This document shows positions 1-6,400 of a stretch of 6,461 bases of DNA, in pieces. Position 1 is the first letter of the stretch. Every line of letters begins with the position of its first letter. The translations under genes were made by a program, and so were the position numbers. Origin of the DNA: Deltaproteobacteria bacterium. GTDB taxonomy: Bacteria; Desulfobacterota; Desulfobacteria; Desulfobacterales; JAUVGT01. The stretch is taken from positions 1 through 6,461 of the forward strand of contig JAUVGT010000282.1 in assembly GCA_030593645.1 (NCBI GenBank), written 5' to 3'. The notes below the pieces were generated by a model. That model was not told the origin of the DNA. It did not search any database and saw only the letters and a program-made list of their open reading frames with translations.

Positions 1-3
1 GAT

Positions 4-8
4 GGAGG
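4..8 (+). promoter_or_regulatory. Ribosome binding site that sets the atpF' start
   Basis: GGAGG lies 8 bases before the ATG at 17. An in-frame ATG at position 2 overlaps this site and would itself need a ribosome binding site outside the window, so the ATG at 17 is the better start. Confidence 0.8.
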
Positions 9-16
9 GATTTTTA

Positions 17-547
17 ATGAAGTTTTCTGGTTCAGGCCGAAGGTTATGGACGGCTGCAATTCCATGTATGACTTTTCTGTTATTATCTACAAATGCCGCG
101 TTTGGGTCTGGGGGCGGTGTAGAGGTTATACCGGATAAGACAATAATCGTACAGATAGTCAATTTTATCGTGCTTATCTTTCTGCTGAACATTATTTTGT
201 ACAAACCAATCAGAAGTGTGCTGATTCAGAGGCAGGAAAAAATTAATGGACTTGAACAAAGTATTGAGTCCTGCACAAAGGATGTCGTGGAAAAAGAAGA
301 TGCCTTTGCGGCGGGAATAAGAGAAGCACGCTCAAAAGGAGTAAAGGAAAAGGAATTACTGCTGGCAGCTGCGGCTGAAGAAGAGGAAAAAATAATACAG
401 GAAATTAATGAAAAGGCCCAGGCAAACCTTTCAGAAATCAGGAAAAAAATCGAAAAAGAAGCTGAAGGGGTCAGGGTGTCACTCAGTAAGGAAGTGAGTG
501 GATTCGCAGATGCCATCGGTCAGAAAATTCTGGGGAGGGCGATTTAA
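17..547 (+). CDS. atpF': F-type ATP synthase subunit b' (first of two b-type stator subunits)
   Basis: This 176-residue protein is a peripheral-stalk subunit of the F1Fo ATP synthase. It is anchored in the inner membrane, with a long cytoplasmic helix that reaches towards F1. From the ATG at 17, residues 1-10 are basic and residues 12-24 hydrophobic, followed by NAAFGSGGG, which resembles a Sec signal peptide with its cleavage region. The true membrane helix is about residues 43-62, and it ends in YKPIRSVLIQR, a usual b-family exit motif. Residues about 72-155 are highly charged (E/K/R/A-rich) and should form the right-handed coiled coil with subunit b. The C-terminus ends GQKILGRAI, as is common in b subunits. 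The stop codon overlaps the next start by one base. Calling this copy b' and the next one b rests on gene order. The start at position 2 would add five residues and is less likely. Confidence 0.9.
   Translation: MKFSGSGRRLWTAAIPCMTFLLLSTNAAFGSGGGVEVIPDKTIIVQIVNFIVLIFLLNIILYKPIRSVLIQRQEKINGLEQSIESCTKDVVEKEDAFAAGIREARSKGVKEKELLLAAAAEEEEKIIQEINEKAQANLSEIRKKIEKEAEGVRVSLSKEVSGFADAIGQKILGRAI
534..538 (+). promoter_or_regulatory. Ribosome binding site of atpF
   Basis: GGAGG, within GGGGAGGG at 532-539, sits 8 bases before the ATG at 547 and inside the end of atpF'. It favours that start over an internal ATG at 586, which has no such site upstream. Confidence 0.8.
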
Positions 548-1158
548 TGAACCTGTTTAGTCATAAACTGCCTCGAGTCAATCGCATGGGTACAAAAAAA
601 ATAATTATTGTAATTGCAGCAATACTTATGGTTTGCATGTTTACGGGGATCTGCGCGGCCGCATCCGGCGGATCCGATGCGACCACCTGGAAAAAGACAG
701 ACTGGTACAAGGTCTTTAATTTCGCGGTCCTTGCAATCGGTCTTTTTTTTATCTTGCGAAAGCCTGTTTCCAGTGCTCTCAATAGCCGCATCCAGGGAAT
801 AAAGGAACAGCTTAACGAACTTGAAGAAAGTAAAAAAGAAGCGGAACAAAAACTAGCCAGATACAATGAAAAGTTCAACCGGTTAGAACAGGAAACAGAA
901 AAACTCATTGCGGATTATGTGAAACAGGGCAATGAAGCAAAGAAACGGATCATCGAGGAAGCCGGAACCGCTGCTGAAAAACTTGAAGATCAGGCCAGGA
1001 AAAACATTGAAAATGAATTTAAGAAAGCCAGGGAAAAACTGCAGAAAGAGATTCTTGAGCAGGCTCTTGCCAAGGCTGAAGAAATAATAAAAAGTAAAAT
1101 AACCAATCAGGACCAGGACAGACTGGTTGATGAATATCTGGAGAAGGTGGTGGCGTAA
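547..1158 (+). CDS. atpF: F-type ATP synthase subunit b
   Basis: This 203-residue protein is the second stator b subunit and is expected to pair with b' as a heterodimer that holds alpha3-beta3 still through delta. Residues 17-35 are strongly hydrophobic after a basic stretch (K7, R10, R13, K17, K18) and are followed by CAAASGGS. This looks like a Sec signal peptide with signal peptidase I sites. The cysteines at 30 and 36 do not fit a lipobox. A second hydrophobic helix at about 54-70 ends in RKPVSSAL, the typical b-subunit membrane exit. Residues about 78-182 are charged heptad/hendecad-like sequence forming the coiled coil. The protein is longer than the E. coli b subunit (156 aa), mainly because of the extra N-terminal segment. 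The start at 547 overlaps the atpF' stop, and the stop overlaps the atpH start (TAATG both times). An alternative start at 586 would shorten the basic region. Confidence 0.92.
   Translation: MNLFSHKLPRVNRMGTKKIIIVIAAILMVCMFTGICAAASGGSDATTWKKTDWYKVFNFAVLAIGLFFILRKPVSSALNSRIQGIKEQLNELEESKKEAEQKLARYNEKFNRLEQETEKLIADYVKQGNEAKKRIIEEAGTAAEKLEDQARKNIENEFKKAREKLQKEILEQALAKAEEIIKSKITNQDQDRLVDEYLEKVVA
1144..1150 (+). promoter_or_regulatory. Ribosome binding site of atpH
   Basis: AAGGTGG, with GGAG just upstream at 1140-1143, ends 7 bases before the ATG at 1158. It lies inside the last codons of atpF, which fits translational coupling. Confidence 0.65.
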
Positions 1159-1709
1159 TGAAAAAACTTGCAGTTGGGCGGTGTTATGCCAAGGCACTAT
1201 TACTGATCGGAAAAGAGGATGGTCAGGCTGAAAAATACAGAGAAGAGCTGGATGGGGTCGCACGTTTGATAGACGGAAACCAAACCCTTGATCAGGCAAT
1301 CAATAATCCTCTATACGATGCCGTTGATCGCAAAAAGCTTTTACAGGCTATAGTCGGGAAATTGAATCTTTCCAAGGTTATGAGTTCATTTCTGATTCTG
1401 TTATACGATAAGGGGCGGTTCGATTTCGTCAGCAGTATCAACGAGCTGTATCAGAAACTGGCTGATGAACTGAAGGGGATCGCCAGGGCAAGTCTGGTTT
1501 CGGCCACAGAGCTTTCTTCCGAAACCGTTGAGAAGATTCGGACAAGTCTGTCAAAAAAGACCGGAAAGGATATTATTCTGGATACTAAGCAGGATCCAGA
1601 TCTGATAGGGGGAATTGTAACCCGGATAGGGGACCTTGTTTTGGATGGAAGCATCAAAACACAATTACTCAATATGAGAGAATCTTTGAAAAGGGGTGAG
1701 AGTGTATAA
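1158..1709 (+). CDS. atpH: F-type ATP synthase subunit delta
   Basis: This 183-residue protein is the OSCP/delta subunit, which caps the alpha3-beta3 head and binds the C-terminal ends of the b subunits, completing the stator on the cytoplasmic side. The N-terminal helical domain (about 1-105) begins GRCYAKALLLIGKEDG, matching the family's opening RYAKAL motif. The C-terminal part has the family's best-conserved stretch at about 146-170, including DPDLIGGIVTRIGD and LDGSIKTQL. The length is normal (about 175-185 aa). Both ends overlap their neighbours by one base, through TAATG at 1156-1160 and at 1707-1711, so its translation is probably coupled to atpF and atpA. No anomalies are seen. Confidence 0.95.
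   Translation: MKKLAVGRCYAKALLLIGKEDGQAEKYREELDGVARLIDGNQTLDQAINNPLYDAVDRKKLLQAIVGKLNLSKVMSSFLILLYDKGRFDFVSSINELYQKLADELKGIARASLVSATELSSETVEKIRTSLSKKTGKDIILDTKQDPDLIGGIVTRIGDLVLDGSIKTQLLNMRESLKRGESV
1693..1699 (+). promoter_or_regulatory. Ribosome binding site of atpA
   Basis: GGGGTGA, preceded by AA, ends 9 bases before the ATG at 1709 and lies inside the end of atpH. It pairs well with the 3' end of 16S rRNA through GGTGA. Confidence 0.65.
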
Positions 1710-3226
1710 TGGAACTAAAAGCTGAAGAGATAAGTCAGATAATTAAGGAACAGATTACAGATTACGACAAGAAGGTTGAACTGAGTGAGACAGGGGTGGT
1801 TTTATCAGTCGGTGACGGTATTGCCCGTATTTACGGACTTGAAAAGGCCATGGCCATGGAGCTGGTAGAGTTTACGGGCGGTATCCTGGGGCTTGTACTG
1901 AACCTTGAAGAGGACAATGTGGGTGTCGCCATTATGGGTGAAGATATCCATATCAAGGAAGGTGACATGGTCAAACGAACCGGGAAAATTGCCCAGGTTC
2001 CTGTTGGCGAAGCGGTTCTCGGCAGGGTGGTTTCCGCGGTTGGCGAACCGCTGGACGGGAAAGGCCCGATCGATACCAAGGATTCCAGACGTGTTGAAAT
2101 GGTGGCACCAGGTGTTATCGACAGAAAGGGTGTGCACCAGCCGTGTTATACAGGCCTTAAAGCTGTCGACTCAATGACACCGGTTGGACGCGGTCAGCGT
2201 GAGCTGATCATCGGTGACCGGCAGATTGGTAAAACAGCTTGCGCGGTTGACGCGATTCTTGCACAGAAAGATACAGACATTTATTGTATCTATGTTGCGT
2301 GCGGCCAGAAAAAATCCACAGTCGCCCAGGTTCACGCGGTTCTGGAAAAAAATGGCGCAATGGAATATACCACCATCGTTGCCGCCTGTGCCAGTGATCC
2401 CGCGACGCTGCAGTTTATCGCACCTTATGCCGGTTGTGCCATGGGAGAATATTTCCGCGACAAAAGTCAGCACGCACTGATCATTTATGATGACCTTTCA
2501 AAACAGGCTGCCGCATACCGGCAGGTTTCACTTCTTCTCAGGCGTCCGCCGGGACGTGAAGCTTATCCTGGAGATATTTTTTACAACCATTCCCGTCTTC
2601 TGGAGCGGTCGGCCAAACTGAATGACGAGCTCGGCGCAGGATCACTGACAGCACTTCCGATTATTGAAACCCAGGCCGGTGACGTATCCGCGTATATCCC
2701 AACCAACGTTATTTCAATTACAGACGGCCAGATATATCTTGAACCGAGTCTGTTCTTTTCAGGCATCAGGCCTTCAATCAATGTCGGTCTTTCCGTTTCC
2801 CGTGTCGGCGGTGCGGCACAGGTTAAGGCGATGAAGCAGGTGGCAGGTACACTTCGTCTTGATCTCGCGCAGTTCCGTGAATTGGAAGCATTTGCCGCTT
2901 TTGGTAGTGATCTCGATCCCGCAACCCTGAGACAGCTGAGACGCGGTGAAAGACTGGTTGAAATTCTAAAACAACCCCAGTATCAGCCGTTACCCATGGA
3001 AAAACAGGTCTTAATCCTGTACGCGGGAACAAAGGGATATCTTGATGAATTCCCGGTCGATGTTCTTGCCAAGTATGAGGCCGGTCTTTATACCTTTATT
3101 GAAGACAGGTATCCGCAGATTTATTCAGAACTTAAGGAAAAAGAGGAATTTTCCGATGATCTGTCCAAGGTCGTGGATGAAGCTTTGACCGCATATGGTG
3201 ATGAATTTAAGGATACCATTAAATGA
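1709..3226 (+). CDS. atpA: F-type ATP synthase subunit alpha
   Basis: This 505-residue protein is the non-catalytic nucleotide-binding subunit. Three copies alternate with beta in the cytoplasmic F1 head. The N-terminal beta-barrel domain (about 25-95) includes VLSVGDGIARIYGL. The central domain carries a Walker A loop at 169-176 (GDRQIGKT, with K175 and T176 aligning with the E. coli numbering) and a Walker B strand at 256-262 (ALIIYDD). The alpha/beta signature PSINVGLSVS is at 355-364. R365, in SRVGGAAQ, is the arginine finger that reaches into the beta catalytic site. The C-terminal helical bundle runs from about 380 to 505. The Walker A loop has Ile173 where E. coli and mitochondrial alpha have Thr, which still fits GxxxxGKT. 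The gene ends in a double stop, TGA then TAA (3224-3229), before a 96-base gap that contains an inverted repeat. Confidence 0.98.
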   Translation: MELKAEEISQIIKEQITDYDKKVELSETGVVLSVGDGIARIYGLEKAMAMELVEFTGGILGLVLNLEEDNVGVAIMGEDIHIKEGDMVKRTGKIAQVPVGEAVLGRVVSAVGEPLDGKGPIDTKDSRRVEMVAPGVIDRKGVHQPCYTGLKAVDSMTPVGRGQRELIIGDRQIGKTACAVDAILAQKDTDIYCIYVACGQKKSTVAQVHAVLEKNGAMEYTTIVAACASDPATLQFIAPYAGCAMGEYFRDKSQHALIIYDDLSKQAAAYRQVSLLLRRPPGREAYPGDIFYNHSRLLERSAKLNDELGAGSLTALPIIETQAGDVSAYIPTNVISITDGQIYLEPSLFFSGIRPSINVGLSVSRVGGAAQVKAMKQVAGTLRLDLAQFRELEAFAAFGSDLDPATLRQLRRGERLVEILKQPQYQPLPMEKQVLILYAGTKGYLDEFPVDVLAKYEAGLYTFIEDRYPQIYSELKEKEEFSDDLSKVVDEALTAYGDEFKDTIK

Positions 3227-3233
3227 TAACATG

Positions 3234-3297
3234 TTGCATTTGTTTTCGTGTTTCATATACCGGATGAAAAGAAATATATGTAACACAAAACAGGCAA
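3234..3297 (+). repeat. Long imperfect inverted repeat between atpA and atpG
   Basis: Four blocks pair in order: TTGC (3234-3237) with GCAA (3294-3297); TGTTTT (3241-3246) with AAAACA (3287-3292); GTGTT (3248-3252) with AACAC (3282-3286); and CATATA (3254-3259) with TATATG (3275-3280). That gives 21 Watson-Crick pairs, interrupted by a 3/1 internal loop, one bulged C (3247) and one T-T mismatch, with a 15-base loop. The stem is AU-rich and has no T-tract after it, so it is not an ordinary intrinsic terminator. It could be an mRNA stability or processing hairpin that separates the upstream coupled block from atpG-atpD-atpC. A smaller competing hairpin (TTTCAT 3251-3256 with ATGAAA 3264-3269) is also possible. 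The pairing is seen in the sequence, while the role is inferred. Confidence 0.6.
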
Positions 3298-3307
3298 TTG
3301 GATAAAT

Positions 3308-3312
3308 AAGGG
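3308..3312 (+). promoter_or_regulatory. Weak ribosome binding site of atpG
   Basis: AAGGG lies 10 bases before the ATG at 3323. It is weaker than the sites of its neighbours, but the protein start (MASLKDVQNKI) is the standard one for gamma. Confidence 0.5.
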
Positions 3313-3322
3313 CTTAAGCTGT

Positions 3323-4216
3323 ATGGCTAGTTTAAAAGATGTTCAAAATAAGATTTCTGCGGTAAAGAAGACAAAGCAGATTACAAAGGCCATGAACATG
3401 GTGGCTACCTCCAGACTTCGGGGTGCTCAGGAAAATATGATAAATTTCCGTCCTTATGCCGGTAAATTTTCAGAAGTGTTGGGCAGCCTGGCGGAAAAAT
3501 CCGGTGATGAAGCCATTCCTTTATTGGTCAACCGGGAAGAGGTAAGAAAAATCCATGTGGTTTTGTGTACTTCAGACCGGGGGTTGTGCGGCGGTTTTAA
3601 TGTAAATCTCATTGAAAAGGCTCAATCCTTTATTAAAGAAAAATCCGAAGAAAATATTGAAATTTCCGTTACGAATTTTGGTAAAAAAGGACGTGACTGG
3701 TGTCGGACCAATAAAATTACCATTGAAGAAGAAAAACTCGGTATTGTCGGAACAACATTCGGATTTAATGTGGCCGCTGCCGCGGGACGGAAGCTTGTGG
3801 AAAAATATCTGGCCGAAGACTACGATGAAGTCTATGTTATATATGCTGAATTTATCAGCATGGGCCGGCAGGTACCGATATTAAAACAACTCCTTCCAAT
3901 ACCGCCGATCGAAACCGGAGAGGATGAAGAATCTGAGGGAAGTGAAGAATACCTGGCAGAACATATCTGCGAACCATCACCTGAAAAACTTTTGGGTGAG
4001 ATGCTGCCAAGAAATGTTCATGTCCAGCTTCACAGCGCTTTACTGGAGACGTCCACCAGTGAACACGCGGCACGGATGGCTGCAATGGACAATGCCACCA
4101 AAGCCTGCAATGATATGGTCGATGATCTGACTTTATTGTATAACAAGGCCCGGCAGGCTACGATTACGGCAGAATTAATGGATATTGTCGGCGGCGCCGA
4201 AGCACTTAAAGGATAA
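3323..4216 (+). CDS. atpG: F-type ATP synthase subunit gamma
   Basis: This 297-residue protein is the central rotor shaft, which turns inside alpha3-beta3 and transmits torque from the c-ring. The N-terminal helix, with MASLKDVQNKI and then KTKQITKAMNMVATSRLR, is the family's conserved coiled-coil start. The Rossmann-like middle domain carries TSDRGLCGGFN at 83-93. The C-terminal helix ends with the family signature ITAELMDIVGGAEA at 281-294. It is slightly longer than the E. coli protein (287 aa), and the extra length lies in an acidic, probably flexible stretch at about 197-215 (rich in E, D, S, G) before the conserved EPSPEKLL. This is the only gene of the operon set off by a large gap (96 bases) from the preceding one, and it has the weakest ribosome binding site. 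Confidence 0.97.
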   Translation: MASLKDVQNKISAVKKTKQITKAMNMVATSRLRGAQENMINFRPYAGKFSEVLGSLAEKSGDEAIPLLVNREEVRKIHVVLCTSDRGLCGGFNVNLIEKAQSFIKEKSEENIEISVTNFGKKGRDWCRTNKITIEEEKLGIVGTTFGFNVAAAAGRKLVEKYLAEDYDEVYVIYAEFISMGRQVPILKQLLPIPPIETGEDEESEGSEEYLAEHICEPSPEKLLGEMLPRNVHVQLHSALLETSTSEHAARMAAMDNATKACNDMVDDLTLLYNKARQATITAELMDIVGGAEALKG

Positions 4217-4243
4217 TATAATAAATACCGCATTTTTGCATAT

Positions 4244-4250
4244 AGGAGGT
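4244..4250 (+). promoter_or_regulatory. Near-consensus ribosome binding site of atpD
   Basis: AGGAGGT ends 6 bases before the ATG at 4257. It is the strongest site in the window, in line with the need for three beta subunits per enzyme. Confidence 0.85.
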
Positions 4251-4256
4251 CTTTAG

Positions 4257-5672
4257 ATGGGAGATAATATTGGGACAATCACACAGGTTATGGGGCCTGT
4301 TGTCGACGTTGAGTTTGAGCAGGGTAATCTGCCCACAATCTATACGGCACTGACAATCACAAACCCCGCGATCAATGATGAAGCCGAAAACCTTGTTGTT
4401 GAAGTTGCGCAGCATCTGGGTGATAACGTGGTCAGGACCATTGCTATGGATGTTACCGATGGCCTGATGAGGGGACAGGAAGTAAAGGACACAGGAAAAC
4501 AGATTATGATGCCGGTTGGTGAAGCAGGACTCGGACGCGTGCTTAATGTGGTCGGCAAACCGGTTGACGGTTTGGGGCCGGTAAGCCAGGAGAAGATGAT
4601 GCCCATCCATCGCGCAGCGCCTAAATTTACCGAACAGGATACCACTGTACGTGTTCTTGAAACGGGTATCAAGGTGATTGACCTGCTGGTTCCATTTCCA
4701 AGAGGCGGAAAAATGGGGTTATTCGGTGGTGCCGGAGTCGGCAAAACCGTTATCATGATGGAAATGGTAAATAACATCGCCTTACAGCACGGGGGTATCT
4801 CCGTATTTGCCGGTGTTGGGGAACGGACCCGTGAGGGGAATGACCTTTACCACGAAATGAAGGAAGCCGGTGTGCTTCCCAAAGCCGCCCTGATTTACGG
4901 GCAGATGACTGAACCGCCCGGCGCAAGGGCCCGTGTGGCACTTTCAGCCCTGACCGCTGCCGAATATTTTCGTGATGTAGAAGGACAGGATGTTCTTATT
5001 TTTATCGATAATATATACCGTTTTACCCAGGCCGGTTCCGAAGTTTCAGCACTGTTGGGCCGTATGCCGTCCGCAGTTGGTTATCAGCCGACTCTGGCGG
5101 TTGACCTTGGTGAACTCCAGGAACGAATTACATCAACCGATAAAGGGTCCATTACCGCGGTACAATGTGTGTATGTGCCCGCGGACGACTTGACCGACCC
5201 CGCTCCCGCGACCACATTCGCGCATCTTGACGGTACTGTGGTACTTTCACGTAAACTGGTTGAAAAAGGTATTTATCCTTCGGTGGATCCGCTGGATTCG
5301 ACATCAAGGATTCTCGATGCCGCGTATATTGGAGAAGAACATTACCTTGTCGCTCGGCAGGTGCAGCAGATACTTCAAAAGTATACAGAGCTCCAGGACA
5401 TTATCGCTATTCTTGGGATTGATGAGTTGTCGGATGAAGATAAAATTACAGTATCCAGGGCAAGAAAACTGGAACGATTTTTATCTCAGCCTTTCCATGT
5501 GGCGGAAGTTTTTACAAACACTCCCGGAAGGTATGTTAAAATTGAAGACACTGTCACTGGGTTTAAAGAGATTATTGAAGGAAAGTATGATGACCTTCCG
5601 GAACAGGCATTTCATATGGTCGGAGACATTAACGATGTCATTGAAAAAGCCAAAAAACTGGCTGCTGAATAA
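4257..5672 (+). CDS. atpD: F-type ATP synthase subunit beta (catalytic)
   Basis: This 471-residue protein is the catalytic subunit, which makes or hydrolyses ATP at three sites in the cytoplasmic F1 head. The N-terminal barrel opens IGTITQVMGPVVDVEF. The Walker A loop GGAGVGKT is at 157-164 (K163, T164). The catalytic glutamate is E189 in GERTREGNDLY. The Walker B strand VLIFID ends at D251 and is followed by NIYRFTQAGSEVSALLGRMP. Y340 precedes the signature PSVDPLDSTS (341-350) and matches the adenine-binding tyrosine. The C-terminal domain carries the DELSEED-type lever loop as DELSDED (389-395), which contacts gamma. All catalytic residues are present and the length is standard. The 40-base gap upstream carries an excellent ribosome binding site, and 18 bases separate the gene from atpC. 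Confidence 0.99.
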   Translation: MGDNIGTITQVMGPVVDVEFEQGNLPTIYTALTITNPAINDEAENLVVEVAQHLGDNVVRTIAMDVTDGLMRGQEVKDTGKQIMMPVGEAGLGRVLNVVGKPVDGLGPVSQEKMMPIHRAAPKFTEQDTTVRVLETGIKVIDLLVPFPRGGKMGLFGGAGVGKTVIMMEMVNNIALQHGGISVFAGVGERTREGNDLYHEMKEAGVLPKAALIYGQMTEPPGARARVALSALTAAEYFRDVEGQDVLIFIDNIYRFTQAGSEVSALLGRMPSAVGYQPTLAVDLGELQERITSTDKGSITAVQCVYVPADDLTDPAPATTFAHLDGTVVLSRKLVEKGIYPSVDPLDSTSRILDAAYIGEEHYLVARQVQQILQKYTELQDIIAILGIDELSDEDKITVSRARKLERFLSQPFHVAEVFTNTPGRYVKIEDTVTGFKEIIEGKYDDLPEQAFHMVGDINDVIEKAKKLAAE

Positions 5673-5677
5673 TCATT

Positions 5678-5685
5678 AAGAGGGT
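5678..5685 (+). promoter_or_regulatory. Ribosome binding site of atpC
   Basis: AAGAGGGT lies in the 18-base gap after atpD and ends 5 bases before the ATG at 5691. Confidence 0.65.
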
Positions 5686-5690
5686 TTGAC

Positions 5691-6107
5691 ATGGCTGAAA
5701 ATATAATATTAGAAGTTGTTACTCCTGAAAAGGAAGTTGTTAACGAACCCACACAGATGGTTATGGCGCCTGGAAGTATGGGTGAATTTGGCGTGCTGAA
5801 CGGCCATACTCCTTTTATGACTTCACTTAAAACAGGAACGATTCGTTACAAAGATGAAAGCGGCAATGAAAGATATGTTTTTGTAAGCGGTGGTTTTGCG
5901 GAAGCCCTGCCGGAAAAAGTAACGGTACTTGCGGAATCCGCTGAAAGAAGAAGTGATATTGACATTGAAAGAGCACAGGCTGCCATAGAAAGATCGGAAA
6001 AACGGCTTTCGGACGAAAGATCCAAAGAGAAAGTCGATTTTATTAGAGCCAGGGCAGCTCTCGAAAGGGCTAAGCAGCGTGTAGTTCTGGTCGGCACAAG
6101 GGTATAA
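5691..6107 (+). CDS. atpC: F-type ATP synthase subunit epsilon
   Basis: This 138-residue protein is the small rotor subunit. It links gamma to the c-ring and can inhibit ATP hydrolysis when its C-terminal helices extend. The N-terminal beta-sandwich (about 1-86) has the family hallmarks PGSMGEFGVLNGHTP (27-41) and FVSGGFAE (64-71). The C-terminal helical hairpin (about 88-132) is complete and rich in E, R, K and A. IDIERA at 90-95 fits the I(L)DxxRA pattern linked to ATP binding by epsilon in Bacillus PS3, and arginines at 119, 121 and 125 lie on the second helix. This suggests ATP-sensed inhibition but does not prove it. It is the last gene of the operon, and the terminator starts 54 bases after its stop. 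Confidence 0.97.
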   Translation: MAENIILEVVTPEKEVVNEPTQMVMAPGSMGEFGVLNGHTPFMTSLKTGTIRYKDESGNERYVFVSGGFAEALPEKVTVLAESAERRSDIDIERAQAAIERSEKRLSDERSKEKVDFIRARAALERAKQRVVLVGTRV

Positions 6108-6161
6108 GCATCGAGCTCATATGCTGACATTGCCATAAACACTTACATCTGGAATTGATTT

Positions 6162-6203
6162 AAAAAAGGATAGACCATCACGTATGGGTTATCCTTTTTT
6201 TTT
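6162..6203 (+). terminator. Intrinsic terminator of the atp operon, possibly bidirectional
   Basis: The arms GGATAGACCAT (6168-6178) and ATGGGTTATCC (6184-6194) form a stem with one G-U wobble and one A-G mismatch around a 5-base loop (CACGT). Nine T residues follow (6195-6203). Six A residues before the stem (6162-6167) can pair with the T-tract, and they give a T-tract on the other strand, so the element may also stop transcription arriving from a minus-strand gene downstream of the window. Confidence 0.92.
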
Positions 6204-6231
6204 GACAATTTTTCAGCCCTGTAATATAGAA

Positions 6232-6279
6232 AAGGATTCCCGCCATAGGCGGATTTACGCTACGCTCCAACAAGGATTC
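6232..6279. repeat. Direct repeat AAGGATTC flanking a GC hairpin
   Basis: AAGGATTC occurs at 6232-6239 and 6272-6279. Between the copies, CCGCC (6240-6244) and GGCGG (6248-6252) form a perfect 5-base-pair stem with a 3-base loop, followed by TTACGCTACGC. The form resembles a small REP-type palindromic unit, but one copy cannot show that. Confidence 0.45.
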
Positions 6280-6370
6280 TAAGAGTGTAGGAGCTGTTTC
6301 TAAACCTGACTGTAATGATGGAGATTTCAATCAATTAAAACACTGACGATTTCGTAAAAAGTCCAACTTC

Positions 6371-6400
6371 TGCGTTCCGCTGTGTTACGCTGCATTTCGC
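6371..6400. repeat. Three tandem imperfect 10-base repeats
   Basis: TGCGTTCCGC, TGTGTTACGC and TGCATTTCGC follow one another directly. The consensus is TGYRTTNCGC, with seven of the ten columns identical in all three. A partial match, TTACGCT, recurs at 6255-6261. Confidence 0.55.

Noticed and set aside
625..660. Lipoprotein signal at the N-terminus of subunit b (Cys30 or Cys36)
   Set aside because: The residues before each cysteine (LMV, TGI) do not fit a lipobox. Ordinary signal peptidase I cleavage or no cleavage is likelier.
883..1299. 138-codon minus-strand open frame across the atpF-atpH junction
   Set aside because: It is antisense to two well-supported genes and is Phe/Leu-rich because it mirrors their A-rich codons.
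3234..3261. Promoter in the atpA-atpG gap (TTGCAT, 16 bases, TATACC)
   Set aside because: Only about half of the -35 hexamer matches, and these bases are better explained as part of the inverted repeat.
4217..4222. TATAAT just after atpG as a -10 box for atpD
   Set aside because: The hexamer is perfect, but no -35 lies at 16-18 bases (that position reads GCGCCG) and there is no extended -10 TG. AT-rich gaps give such matches by chance.
4340..4777. 145-codon minus-strand open frame opposite atpD
   Set aside because: It lies fully antisense to a highly conserved gene, has low-complexity Ser/Thr/Pro-rich sequence typical of a shadow frame, and resembles no known family.
4995..5030. DNIYRF in beta as an odd variant of DNIFRF
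   Set aside because: E. coli beta also has Tyr at this position, so it is a normal substitution.
5227..5679. 150-codon plus-strand open frame inside atpD
   Set aside because: It is a +1-type shadow of the conserved beta C-terminal domain, which is itself intact in frame.
6184..6282. 32-codon plus-strand open frame starting in the terminator
   Set aside because: Its ATG lies in the terminator stem, there is no ribosome binding site, and it reads through the T-tract and hairpins.
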